Below are positions 17,459 to 25,985 of a stretch of 64,000 nt of DNA, piece after piece. Origin of the DNA: Sandaracinaceae bacterium (lineage in GTDB: Bacteria > Myxococcota_A > Polyangia > Polyangiales > Sandaracinaceae). The stretch covers positions 62,001 through 126,000 of the forward strand of contig JAVJQK010000065.1 of the NCBI GenBank assembly GCA_040218145.1, given 5' to 3'. The first letter of the stretch is position 1. Every line of letters starts with the position of its first letter. The notes under the pieces are model-generated. The model saw only the letters and a program-made list of their open reading frames with translations. It was not told where the DNA came from and did not search any database. The position numbers and the translations under genes were made by a program.

Positions 17459-19972
17459 ATGACGCGCTCGATTCGCTTGCTGGGGGGCATGGCGCTCCTC
17501 TTCTCTTTCACCCTCGTCGGCTGTGATGACGGGACCATCCCACCACTCCCCGAGGACTCGGGGGTCACACCCACGCTCGACTCGGGACAGACGGACGCCG
17601 GTCCGCCCGAAGCGATGTGCGACAACAGCGTTCGCGACGGGGACGAGACCGGCATCGACTGCGGCGGCAGCTGCCCCGCGTGCGATGACGGCAGCCCCTG
17701 CATCGCGGCCGAGGACTGTCAGAGCCTGGTCTGCAGCCGCGGCCGCTGCCTCGTGCCGAGCTGCATGGACGAGGTGCGCAACGGCGACGAGACCGGCGCC
17801 GACTGCGGCGGCGACTGCCCGCTGTGCCCTGGCGGCGAGACCTGCACGTCGAACGACGAGTGCCTGAGCGGTCGCTGCCGCGGCGGCGAGTGCGCGGCGA
17901 GCACGTGCGAGGACGGGCGCCAGAACGGGGAGGAGACCGACATCGACTGCGGCGGCTCGCTCTGCCCGCCCTGCGGCGGTGGCCTCAGCTGCACGAGCCG
18001 GGAGGACTGCGTCTCGCTCATCTGCGCCGACGGCACCTGCACGATGCCCGCCTGCAACGACCGCGTGCAGAACCAGGACGAGACCAGCGTGGACTGCGGC
18101 GGATCGATCTGCCCGGGCTGCCGCGACGGCCTCGCGTGCGACATCGACGCCGACTGCGAGAACGATCGCTGCCTCGACGGCGGCTGCATCTCCTGCATGG
18201 ACCGCGTCACGAACGGCGACGAGACGGGCGTGGACTGCGGCGGCGTCGTGTGTGAGGCGTGCGCGGATGGTCAGGGCTGCCTCGTGGACGACGACTGCGA
18301 GGGCATGGCCTGCGAGTCGGGCCTCTGCGTCTCGTGCAGCGACCGCACCACGAACCAGGACGAGACCGACGTCGACTGCGGCGGGACCGTGTGCGACGCC
18401 TGCCGCAACGGCCTGGTGTGCAGCGTCGACTCCGACTGCATCTCGAACGACTGCACCGGCGGCATCTGCATCGGCCTCGCCGACACCTGCGCGGACGCCT
18501 TCGTGCTCGGCCAGGGGCGCAACGTGGTCAACTGGACCGCGTTCACCAACGACTACTTCACGATGCGGCTCCCGTCGTGCAGCTCGGGCTTCTCGGCCAT
18601 GGTCGACGGCCCGGACCTCGTGATGACCTTCGACGCGTCGGTCGACGGCGTCGTCGAGTACGACATCGAGAAGCCGGCCAGCGAGCGCATGGCCCTCGTG
18701 GTGAGCAGCGCGGCGTGCGGCATGAGCGTCTCGGAGCTGCACTGCACCGAGGAGTTCGCGGCCACCACGATCAGCGGCACCTTCCCCGTGACGATGGGGA
18801 CCACCTACACGCTCTACTTCGTCGACCTCGAGTCGGGCGCGCCGACGCTCCCCAACCCGCTGGTCGTCAACATCCGCGAGGTGGACGGCCGCTGCCGCGA
18901 CGGGGTCACGAACAACGACGAGACCGACGTCGACTGCGGCGGGACCATCTGCCCGGACTGCTTCGCCGGCCAGATGTGCGCGGTGCCCGATGACTGCGTC
19001 TCCAACATCTGCATGTCCGGCGTGTGCAACGCGCCCGGCTGCGGCGACGGAGTGCTCAACGGGCGCGAGACCGATCTCGACTGCGGCGGCGGCGCGTGCA
19101 TGGGCTGCGCGATTGGCCAGAGCTGCATGGTCGGCGGCGACTGCGACACGGGCGTGTGCGCGGGCGGCGTCTGCCAGGCGCCCACCTGCACCGACGGCGT
19201 GGCCAACGGGCTCGAGACCGACATCGACTGCGGCGGCAGCTCCGCCTGCCCGCGCTGCCCCGACGGACGGCGCTGCCCGAACGGCCCGAGCGACTGCGTC
19301 AGCCCGCTCTGCACGCTCGGCCGCTGCGGCGACGTTCGCGGTCACCTCACCTTCATCGGCCACGACTACTTCTCGAGCGACATCAACGCCAAGCGCGTGC
19401 TCGCGAACGCCGTGCTGCAGGCCCCCGAGACGGGGATCATCGACGTGCTCGTCTACGACGAGTTCGCCGACATCTCGGCCAGCGGCGAGGTCGCCAACTG
19501 CGAGTCCGCGATCCGCGCGAACATCGGCACCCGCATGGTGCGCTTCACGCGGCTGAGCGACTCCTCGATGCTGAGCACGATGTTGACGCCCGCCATCGAC
19601 GTCTTGCTCCTCCCCGAGCAGGAGCGCGGCAGCGCCACCTTCCCGACCATCGCCGCCGCCTGGGAGACCGACGTCGGCAACTTCCTCCGCGCGGGCGGGG
19701 TGGTCATCACGACGAACTTCTTCGATCGAGGATGGGAGCTCGTCAACCGTCCGACCCTCGCGACCGTGACCGGCACCAGCTCGGTGAGCGGGAACGCGAC
19801 CCTCGCCCCCGGCGCCTCCACGCACCCGATCGCGATGGGCGTCGCGGCCAGCTACCCGACCATGAGCGGGTCGACGAGCTACACCGGCCTCGCGGTCGGC
19901 GGCGGCATCATGCTCACGACGATCTACACCGGCTCGACCGGGAACCCCGTCGTGGCCGACATCCTCTTCTGA
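17459..19972 (+). CDS. Cys-rich repeat surface lipoprotein
   Basis: 837 aa from the ATG at 17459, chosen because the signal peptide and lipobox (FTLVGC) begin there. About ten repeats of roughly 40 residues follow the scheme NGDETxxDCGGxxCxxC-x-G-x-x-C-x-x-x-x-DC; disulphide-rich repeats of this kind are common in myxobacterial surface proteins. A PPC-like beta domain is inserted near residues 340-475 (ADTCADAFVLGQGRNVVNW). The last about 200 residues are a Cys-poor alpha/beta domain with IDVLLLPEQERG and AGGVVITTNFFDRG, resembling a glutamine-amidotransferase-like fold without an obvious catalytic Cys. The function is unknown. Confidence 0.8.
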   Translation: MTRSIRLLGGMALLFSFTLVGCDDGTIPPLPEDSGVTPTLDSGQTDAGPPEAMCDNSVRDGDETGIDCGGSCPACDDGSPCIAAEDCQSLVCSRGRCLVPSCMDEVRNGDETGADCGGDCPLCPGGETCTSNDECLSGRCRGGECAASTCEDGRQNGEETDIDCGGSLCPPCGGGLSCTSREDCVSLICADGTCTMPACNDRVQNQDETSVDCGGSICPGCRDGLACDIDADCENDRCLDGGCISCMDRVTNGDETGVDCGGVVCEACADGQGCLVDDDCEGMACESGLCVSCSDRTTNQDETDVDCGGTVCDACRNGLVCSVDSDCISNDCTGGICIGLADTCADAFVLGQGRNVVNWTAFTNDYFTMRLPSCSSGFSAMVDGPDLVMTFDASVDGVVEYDIEKPASERMALVVSSAACGMSVSELHCTEEFAATTISGTFPVTMGTTYTLYFVDLESGAPTLPNPLVVNIREVDGRCRDGVTNNDETDVDCGGTICPDCFAGQMCAVPDDCVSNICMSGVCNAPGCGDGVLNGRETDLDCGGGACMGCAIGQSCMVGGDCDTGVCAGGVCQAPTCTDGVANGLETDIDCGGSSACPRCPDGRRCPNGPSDCVSPLCTLGRCGDVRGHLTFIGHDYFSSDINAKRVLANAVLQAPETGIIDVLVYDEFADISASGEVANCESAIRANIGTRMVRFTRLSDSSMLSTMLTPAIDVLLLPEQERGSATFPTIAAAWETDVGNFLRAGGVVITTNFFDRGWELVNRPTLATVTGTSSVSGNATLAPGASTHPIAMGVAASYPTMSGSTSYTGLAVGGGIMLTTIYTGSTGNPVVADILF

Positions 19973-19981
19973 GGCGGCTCC

Positions 19982-21055
19982 TCAGCCGCCGATGAGGCTC
20001 ATGCCCACTTCCTCGTGCTCGGTCACCGCCGGGTCGAGGAAGTGGTGCGAGGCGTCCTTGGTGGCCAGGGCCCAGGAGATGGCCCAGCCGAGGTCGAGGT
20101 CGCTCGCGCCAGCGCGCATCTGATCGCGGAGGGACACGGCGCGGCGATCCGCGAGGCACGCCCGCACGTCGCCCTGGGCCGTCACGCGCACGCGGTTGCA
20201 AGCCGCACAGAAGGTGTCGCTGATGGCGGTGATGAAACCGACCCGGTGACGCCCGTCGCGCGAGCGCAGGTAGCGGGCGGGGCCGTGCCCCGACTCGGGG
20301 CCGACGTCGTCGGGGAGCACACGCGCGCCGAGCAGCTTGGCGATGCGCTCCGCCGAGAGGAACGCGCTCGCGGGCAGCTTCGCCGCCTCTCCGAGCGGCA
20401 TCAGCTCGATGAAGCGCGGCGTGATCCCGAGCGACCAGGCCCACTCGACCAGCTCCACCGCGTCCGACTCGGGCAGGACGTCGCCGCCGAGCCCGACCGC
20501 GTTCACCTTCACGCGCAGCCCCGCGTCGAGCGCGGCGTGCACCCCCGCGAGCACCGGGCCGAGCTCCCCGCCGCGCGTCACGGCGCGAAAACGATCCGGG
20601 TCGAGGGTGTCGATGGAGACGTTGACCCCGCTGAGCCCCGCGCGCTTCAGGGGCCGCGCCAGCTCGGCGAGGCGCACCGCGTTGGTGGTCATCTGCAGCT
20701 CGGGCACCTCGCGGCGCGCCATCTCGACGAGCCGCACGACGTCCTTACGGACCAGCGGCTCGCCCCCCGTGAAGCGCACGCGCGTGACGCCCCCGTGGGC
20801 GAAGATGCGGATGAGCCGCGAGGCCTCCTCGAACGAGAGCAGCTCGGGGCGGAGGGCGTGCTCGATCTCCCCTCCGGGCGGCATGCAGTAGACGCAGGCC
20901 AGATTACAGCGATCTGTCAACGAGAGGCGCAGGTAGGTGATCGCCCGGCCCTTCGCGTCGACCAGCTTCGGCGTCCGCGCGAAGCTCGCCGGCCGCGGCG
21001 GCAGCGGCTGCGGGCGCGCGAGGCGGGAATCGGCGATGGGGAGTGACGTCTTCAC
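19982..21055 (-). CDS. moaA: GTP 3',8-cyclase MoaA
   Basis: 357 aa. This radical SAM enzyme performs the first step of molybdenum cofactor synthesis, rearranging GTP. The SAM-cluster motif CNLACVYC is near residue 50 and the second 4Fe-4S ligands appear in FCAACNRVRV with a further Cys in RACLADRR near residue 300. The protein ends in the GG dipeptide (SLIGG) that in MoaA enters the active site. The GTG at 21055 gives a slightly long N-terminus before ITYLRLSLTDRC. It is head-to-head with the PHP lipoprotein with only 15 nt between start codons. No other moa gene is adjacent, but a MoaD-MoaE fusion lies at 34655. Confidence 0.95.
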   Translation of the reverse strand: MKTSLPIADSRLARPQPLPPRPASFARTPKLVDAKGRAITYLRLSLTDRCNLACVYCMPPGGEIEHALRPELLSFEEASRLIRIFAHGGVTRVRFTGGEPLVRKDVVRLVEMARREVPELQMTTNAVRLAELARPLKRAGLSGVNVSIDTLDPDRFRAVTRGGELGPVLAGVHAALDAGLRVKVNAVGLGGDVLPESDAVELVEWAWSLGITPRFIELMPLGEAAKLPASAFLSAERIAKLLGARVLPDDVGPESGHGPARYLRSRDGRHRVGFITAISDTFCAACNRVRVTAQGDVRACLADRRAVSLRDQMRAGASDLDLGWAISWALATKDASHHFLDPAVTEHEEVGMSLIGG

Positions 21056-21070
21056 GGCTATGCTGGGTCG

Positions 21071-22531
21071 GTGAGACCCCTCGGCCCGAAGCGTATCTCG
21101 ATCTCGGCCGTTTGCCTCGTGCTCGGCCTCTCGTGCGGGGAAAGCGCGCCCGGCGACGCCGGAGCCCCCGACGCGGGACCGGAGGACGCCGCGTTCGACG
21201 CTGGCCCGCCGCCTCCCGCGTGGCCCGGCCGGCTGCCCGGCGCCGAGAGCCTGGGCGAGCGGCGCGGCCGCTCCATCTCGCGCGCCATCGTGCACGTGCA
21301 CTCCCCGCTCAGTCACGACGCCTGCGACGGCGCGGGCTGGGTGGACGGAGCGCTCGCGGACGAGACCTGCCTGGCGAACTTCCGGGCCGCGCTGTGCGCG
21401 CTGCGGATCGACGCCGCGATGATCACCGACCACACGCCGCACCTGGACGAGGTCGGCTTCGAAGGCGCGCTCTGGATCGCGGAGGGCGACGAGCCGGTGA
21501 CGAACGCGGCCGGGGACGTGATCGCGAGCCGCATGGCCTGCCCGGACGGCCACCGCGTGCTCTTGACGGTGGGGAGCGAGAACGTGCTGATGCCGCTGGG
21601 GCTCGAGCGGCACCCGGGTGACCCGAGCGACCCCGAGGCGGTCCGCGCGATCTACGAGGGAGGGGACGCCGCCTCCATCGCCGGGCTGCGCGAGGCCGGC
21701 GCGCTCATCTGGCAGGCGCACACGGAGGAGCGCACGGTCGAGGAGCTGCGGGCGCGCGACCTCGACGGGCTCGAGCTCTACAACCTCCACGCCAACGTGG
21801 ACCCCGGGATCCGCGAGGAGCACCTGGGGCTGGATCCCGCGGGCTTCTTGCCCGCGCTCCTCGACTTCACGCGTCCCGCCCTCCGGCTGCCGCCCGATCT
21901 CGCGCTGCTCGCGTTCCTCGAGCCGAACCGCCCCGCGCTCGATCGCTGGGACACGCTGCTCGCGGACGGGCTCCGGGTGTCGGGGAGCGGCGGCTGCGAC
22001 GCGCACGAGAACGCCCTGCCCATGGAGCTCGCGGACGGGGAGCGCGCGGACAGCTACCGGCGCATGATGTACTGGATCCAGAACCACCTGCTGGTGGACG
22101 ACGACTCCCCCGAGGCGGCGAAGGCGGCGCTCGGGGCGGGGCGCTTCTACGTGACGAGCGAGATCTTCGGGCCCCCGGTCGGCTTCGACTTCGTGGCCAG
22201 GGACGCGGAGACGGGCGGCGACGCGGAGATGGGCGAGACCGCGTCGGTGGGCGACACCCTGCGCGTCGTCGCCCCCGCGCTCCCGGAGGACTGGCCGCAG
22301 GATCCGCCGCCCGTCGTGACGCTGCGCCTCTTCCGCGCGCAGGACGGCGGTGCGGTGGAGGTCGCCACGAGCGACGGCGTGACCCTCGAGCACGTGACGA
22401 CCGAGCCGGGCGCCTACCGCGTCGAGGTCTGGATGGCGCCGGAGCACGCGCGGCCCTTCCTCGGGACGCGCGCCGACCGGCTCCTGCGCGACGTCGTCTG
22501 GGTCTACTCCAACCCGATCTTCATCGAGTGA
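21071..22531 (+). CDS. PHP-type (CehA/McbA-like) metallohydrolase lipoprotein
   Basis: 486 aa from GTG. A signal peptide with a lipobox-like LGLSC is followed by a DAG-rich linker. The metal-binding pattern of PHP-family phosphoesterases is present: HVHSPLSHDAC near residue 74, ITDHTPHLDEVGF, WQAHTEE, and GGCDAHENALP towards the C-terminal third. CehA/McbA proteins hydrolyse esters or phosphoesters with a divalent metal; export and lipid anchoring suggest an extracellular scavenging role. The C-terminal part (about 370-486) looks like a beta domain. Its 3' end overlaps the convergent alpha/beta hydrolase gene by 28 nt. The substrate is unknown. Confidence 0.78.
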   Translation: MRPLGPKRISISAVCLVLGLSCGESAPGDAGAPDAGPEDAAFDAGPPPPAWPGRLPGAESLGERRGRSISRAIVHVHSPLSHDACDGAGWVDGALADETCLANFRAALCALRIDAAMITDHTPHLDEVGFEGALWIAEGDEPVTNAAGDVIASRMACPDGHRVLLTVGSENVLMPLGLERHPGDPSDPEAVRAIYEGGDAASIAGLREAGALIWQAHTEERTVEELRARDLDGLELYNLHANVDPGIREEHLGLDPAGFLPALLDFTRPALRLPPDLALLAFLEPNRPALDRWDTLLADGLRVSGSGGCDAHENALPMELADGERADSYRRMMYWIQNHLLVDDDSPEAAKAALGAGRFYVTSEIFGPPVGFDFVARDAETGGDAEMGETASVGDTLRVVAPALPEDWPQDPPPVVTLRLFRAQDGGAVEVATSDGVTLEHVTTEPGAYRVEVWMAPEHARPFLGTRADRLLRDVVWVYSNPIFIE

Positions 22532-23433
22532 GAACCGCTGTGGGTCAAGCTCAGGAAGTCACGCGTCGCCTCCCGCACGGCCACGTCCCCGAGGAGGCGG
22601 CGATGCCCGAGCCCCTCGGTGACCACGAGACGTGATCCAGTCCATGCGCCGTGCAGCGCCTCACCGCACGCCAGCGGCACCTCGCGGTCGTCTCGGTCGT
22701 GCACGATGAGGGCCGGCGCCGCGATCTCGCGCGCGAGCGTGGGGCCGTGCACCGCGTCGAGGCTTCGGCCGACCCGCGCCTCGATGTGCGCCTGCGCGCG
22801 ACCCAGCGCCTCCTGTCCGAGCCCGAGCAGCTGCCCCATCTGGGCGACCCAGGGCTTCGGCGAGATGGGCGGCGCGATGAGCACCGCGCCAAACGTGTCG
22901 AGCCCGTCCGCGAGCGCGACCGTCGCCGCGGCCGCGCCCAGCGAGTGCGCCACGAGCCCCACCGGACCGTGCTCCCCGTCGGTCATCGTGCGCAACGCCC
23001 GCACCATCTGACCCAGGTTCGTCGCGCGGCCGGTCGACTCGCCGTGCCCGACGTGATCGAAGGCGACCACCCGGAAGCCGGCCGCGACCAGCGGCCCGAT
23101 GAACGGCGCCAGCTGCGTCGCGCGCCCGTTCCACCCGTGACCGAGGATCACGGTGGGCCCGTCGCCCCAGCTCCGCGCCGCGAGGCGCTCTCCCTCGAAC
23201 GGGACGCCGAAGGCCCGCCCGCGCTCGAAGATCTCGCTCGGCTGCACCCGCATGCGCCGGGTCTGGAAGAACAGGTGCGCCGCGATGCGCCCCGCCGCCT
23301 CGGGCGAGAGCGCCTCGACCGCGCTCAGGCCGCCGCGCATCCACCCGGGCGCCTTCGGAGCGCGCCTGGGCTTCTTGAACTTCTCTGACGAAGAACGATC
23401 GATCGTGCTTTTATTGACTGCCAGCGATTCCAT
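22504..23433 (-). CDS. Alpha/beta hydrolase
   Basis: 309 aa, with ATG at 23433 supported by AGGAGGG a few bases upstream. The fold's landmarks are visible: the oxyanion-hole strand VILGHGWNGR near residue 95, AFDHVGHGEST, the nucleophile elbow AHSLGA near residue 157, the acid in VHDRDDREVP, and the catalytic His in GLGHRRLL. It is probably a cytoplasmic esterase or lipase-like enzyme; no signal peptide is seen. It sits 26 nt downstream of a TetR regulator on the same strand, so it is the likely regulated product of that operon. Confidence 0.88.
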   Translation of the reverse strand: MESLAVNKSTIDRSSSEKFKKPRRAPKAPGWMRGGLSAVEALSPEAAGRIAAHLFFQTRRMRVQPSEIFERGRAFGVPFEGERLAARSWGDGPTVILGHGWNGRATQLAPFIGPLVAAGFRVVAFDHVGHGESTGRATNLGQMVRALRTMTDGEHGPVGLVAHSLGAAAATVALADGLDTFGAVLIAPPISPKPWVAQMGQLLGLGQEALGRAQAHIEARVGRSLDAVHGPTLAREIAAPALIVHDRDDREVPLACGEALHGAWTGSRLVVTEGLGHRRLLGDVAVREATRDFLSLTHSGSHSMKIGLE

Positions 23434-23459
23434 GATGACCCTCCTGCGATGACGATCTT

Positions 23460-24050
23460 CTACGCGCGCGCGCTCTGGATCAGGCGCTCGAACCCGGTCT
23501 TCAGCCGGTCGTCCGCGTCTCCCTGACCGAGCAGGCGCGAGAACCAGTGATACGAGAGCGCGAGCCCCCAGAGCTCGAACGCCCACTGACCCGTGTCGAG
23601 GTCGGCGCGGAAGTGCCCCTCCTCGACCGCGATGCGAGCTGCGGTGCGGAGCGCGTCGGTCCAGTCCCGCTGGATCGACACGAGCCGATCCCGGACCGCC
23701 CCCGGCTGGTCGTCGAGCTCCGCCGCGGCGGCCACGAAAGGGCAGCCCCCAGGGAGATACGCCGAGCTCTCCCACTCCAGCCAGCGCTCCATGATCGCGC
23801 GGACCCGGGGCTCCCCGCGCGAGGCGCGCAGCGCGGGCGTCATGACCGCCGAGACGAAGCGCGCCCTCGCCTCCTCGAGCACCTGGATCTGGAGGTCCTC
23901 CTTGGAGCCGAAGTGCGCGTAGAGCCCGCTCTTGCTCATGCCGAGCGACGAGGCGAGGGCGCCGATGGTCAGCCCGTCGAGCCCCAGCACGCTCGCCTGG
24001 GACAGCGCGTCCGCCAGGATGGCGGCGCGGGTCTCTTCGCCCTTGCTCAT
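23460..24050 (-). CDS. TetR family transcriptional regulator
   Basis: 196 aa. The N-terminal helix-turn-helix has the TetR signature TIGALASSLGMSKSGLYAHFGSKEDL at about residues 28-53 (core GMSKSGLYAHFGSKE). The C-terminal half is a TetR_C-like ligand domain with a PGGCPFVAAAAE helix, close to the TetR_C_6/C_11 groups that sense small hydrophobic ligands. It is probably an autorepressor: a perfect AACGA-N4-TCGTT palindrome lies between its -35 and -10. The alpha/beta hydrolase gene follows and probably belongs to the regulon. Confidence 0.92.
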   Translation of the reverse strand: MSKGEETRAAILADALSQASVLGLDGLTIGALASSLGMSKSGLYAHFGSKEDLQIQVLEEARARFVSAVMTPALRASRGEPRVRAIMERWLEWESSAYLPGGCPFVAAAAELDDQPGAVRDRLVSIQRDWTDALRTAARIAVEEGHFRADLDTGQWAFELWGLALSYHWFSRLLGQGDADDRLKTGFERLIQSARA

Positions 24051-24068
24051 CTCGCTCTCCTCACGGCC

Positions 24069-24097
24069 AACAATAGAACGACCGTTCGTTTAGTCAA
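24069..24097 (-). promoter_or_regulatory. tetR promoter with embedded operator
   Basis: On the minus strand the -35 is TTGACT (24097-24092), then 17 bp, then ATTGTT as -10 (24074-24069; TATTGT with a 16-bp spacer is the alternative). The spacer holds AACGA-CCGT-TCGTT (24077-24090), a perfect inverted repeat with 5-bp arms. Placement between the promoter hexamers is classic for TetR repression by blocking RNA polymerase. The regulator's ATG is 18 nt downstream of the -10. Confidence 0.65.
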
Positions 24098-24159
24098 GTG
24101 CCCGTCTCGGCTCTTCGTCCTCTGGACGAGAGCGGGCGCACGCGACTGACGGAATCGGG

Positions 24160-24951
24160 TCAGCGCGTGGGAGGACGCTGCAGGATGGCGCGGGTGTAAG
24201 CGGTGACGAACCCGAGCCGGAGCGCGTTCCGACCGGTGACGCTCCACGGGCGCGAGCCGATGGTGACCACTTCGCAGCCGAGCCCGCGCGCCGCCTCGCA
24301 GCGGAGCGCGATCAGGGCCTGCTGCAGCCCGCGGCCGCGATGCGCCTCGAGCACGCAGCCCGCCATCGAGGTCGCCAGCCGGCGGTGATGCTCGAGGGCG
24401 GCGGCGCCCACCACTTCGCCGGCGCACCGAACCACCCACGCCTTGGTACGCGGGTGGGCCAGCATGCGACGCGCGCCGCTCGCCATGGCGTCGGCGTGCG
24501 GGCCGCCGCCGGGAGAGAACGACGCCACGTGCGTCTCGATGAACGCGTCGACCGCCGCGCCGTCGTCCGGAGCGACGGCCTCGAACGCGTATCCCTCCGG
24601 AACGGGCGCCGCGGGGATCGTCTCGAGATCGCGATAGAGCACCGTCTCGAACTTCGCGAGGTGGAAGCCTCCGGCCGCGCAGGCGGTCAGCACGCTGTCG
24701 TCCGCGAACGGACAGACCTCGATCGCCGGCTCCGTGCGCCCCGCGTAGAACGCGTCGATGCGCGCGATCGCGTCGGCCTCGAGCGGCCCTCGCATGCCGA
24801 GCCCGGTCACGAGGTTCATCCACGACTCCGCCGTCCCACCCCAGCACGCGACGCCCCCGCCGATCAGCAGTTGTTCGTCCCCCAGCTCGGAGAACGTGCG
24901 CACCATGCGCGCCTCCTCGATCGCCGCGAGCTCGTCGGGCGACATCTTCAT
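24160..24951 (-). CDS. GNAT family N-acetyltransferase
   Basis: 263 aa. The acetyl-CoA-binding motif A is seen in the C-terminal half as AGCVLEAHRGRGLQQALIALR, preceded by KAWVVRCAGEVVGAAAL, the usual beta4-beta5 strand pair. The N-terminal 110 residues hold a second, weaker GNAT-like half, suggesting an internal duplication. Its ATG overlaps the stop of the glycosyltransferase gene in an ATGA, so the two are translated together. It might acetylate a sugar nucleotide or peptide of the glycan pathway, but GNATs have very wide specificity. Confidence 0.82.
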   Translation of the reverse strand: MKMSPDELAAIEEARMVRTFSELGDEQLLIGGGVACWGGTAESWMNLVTGLGMRGPLEADAIARIDAFYAGRTEPAIEVCPFADDSVLTACAAGGFHLAKFETVLYRDLETIPAAPVPEGYAFEAVAPDDGAAVDAFIETHVASFSPGGGPHADAMASGARRMLAHPRTKAWVVRCAGEVVGAAALEHHRRLATSMAGCVLEAHRGRGLQQALIALRCEAARGLGCEVVTIGSRPWSVTGRNALRLGFVTAYTRAILQRPPTR

Positions 24952-25949
24952 TCGAGCGCCGACCGTGAGACGAGGCCCCGCGACGTGAGGCCACGGAGGG
25001 TGGCGCGCGCAGCCGCGCGCAGGACGGGGGCCCCGGACGCATAGTAGAGGCCGGCGCCGAGCGCGGTGCGGGGAGCCCACGGCCAGCGCGGCTGGGGCGC
25101 CATCGGCGCGATGGCCGGCCGCGTCCCCACGCGCGCATCGAGCGAGCGGTAGAGCTGGCGCCGACGCTCCGCGGCGTCGATCCGACCGAAGCGGGAGACG
25201 CGGGGATCGGTCTCGGTCGGGCAGTCGATCCAGGGCCCGAGGTCGTGCACCTGGGGGAGGCCGTCGCCGCTGAACGACAGGACCACGTCGTCGTCGATCG
25301 CGACGCGCGCCGCGTGGCTGTCCTCCACCGCGGCGCCGAGCAGCGCGAGATAGCGGTCGAGCTGATCCGCGCTGAACGCGTAGAGCCGATTCAGCACATG
25401 TACGGAGCCCTCGCGGCGGCAGAGGTTCTGTGTGAAGCGCCCACGCGAGGCGTCGTAACGCTGCCCGTAGAGACCGTGCGGGCACCGCGGCTCCGCCCGC
25501 GCGCGGTCGGCGAGGGCCCGCAGCTGGCGGGGGTGCAGAAAGATGTCGTCGTCGAGCGAGACGAACGCTTCGCCCCCGGACCGAGCCGCGGCGAGGTAGC
25601 GCTCCACCGGGCCTCGCCGCTCGTCGGCGCGGTCGAACACGACGCGATCGTCCAGCTCGTCCAGGAGCGATTCGGCGTCGATCGCGGGGTCGTTGACGCA
25701 GATTCGCACCTCGGTCACGCCCGGCGTGCGCAGCGCCAAGGCCACCGAGAGGCAGAGGTTCTCGGGCCGCGTGAAGACGGGCAGGATCACCACGAGCGAT
25801 GGGCCCGAGATCGTCTGCGCCGGCACGCGCAGCGCCCGCGAGAGGGCCCGGTACGCGCGGGCGTGCTCCGCCCAGCCGCTCGGGATGGCGCGAAACCAGC
25901 GGAGCTTGCGGAGGCGACGCTGCGCGCGACTGAGTTCTCGAATGGCCAT
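24948..25949 (-). CDS. GT-A fold glycosyltransferase (GT2/GT64-like)
   Basis: 333 aa, from an ATG divergent from the flippase gene. After about 45 residues a nucleotide-sugar-binding Rossmann-like domain starts with LVVILPVFTRPENLCLSV. The metal-binding DxD-type motif is SLDDDIFLHP near residue 134, and an acceptor-side acidic motif, AAVEDSHAARVAIDDDVVLS, follows. The ED pair resembles exostosin-like GT64 enzymes more than ordinary GT2. The sugar and acceptor are unknown. Being coupled to the GNAT gene and beside a flippase points to a surface polysaccharide or lipid-linked oligosaccharide. Confidence 0.78.
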   Translation of the reverse strand: MAIRELSRAQRRLRKLRWFRAIPSGWAEHARAYRALSRALRVPAQTISGPSLVVILPVFTRPENLCLSVALALRTPGVTEVRICVNDPAIDAESLLDELDDRVVFDRADERRGPVERYLAAARSGGEAFVSLDDDIFLHPRQLRALADRARAEPRCPHGLYGQRYDASRGRFTQNLCRREGSVHVLNRLYAFSADQLDRYLALLGAAVEDSHAARVAIDDDVVLSFSGDGLPQVHDLGPWIDCPTETDPRVSRFGRIDAAERRRQLYRSLDARVGTRPAIAPMAPQPRWPWAPRTALGAGLYYASGAPVLRAAARATLRGLTSRGLVSRSALE

Positions 25950-25985
25950 GGGCCCAACTGCGCTACGATACTGCGGCGAGCGAGG

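Noticed and set aside
16328-19825. A 1165-codon open frame on the minus strand
   Set aside because: Shadow of the lipoprotein genes at 15053 and 17459; Ala/Val/Arg/His-rich text without structure, as expected for antisense in a GC-rich genome.
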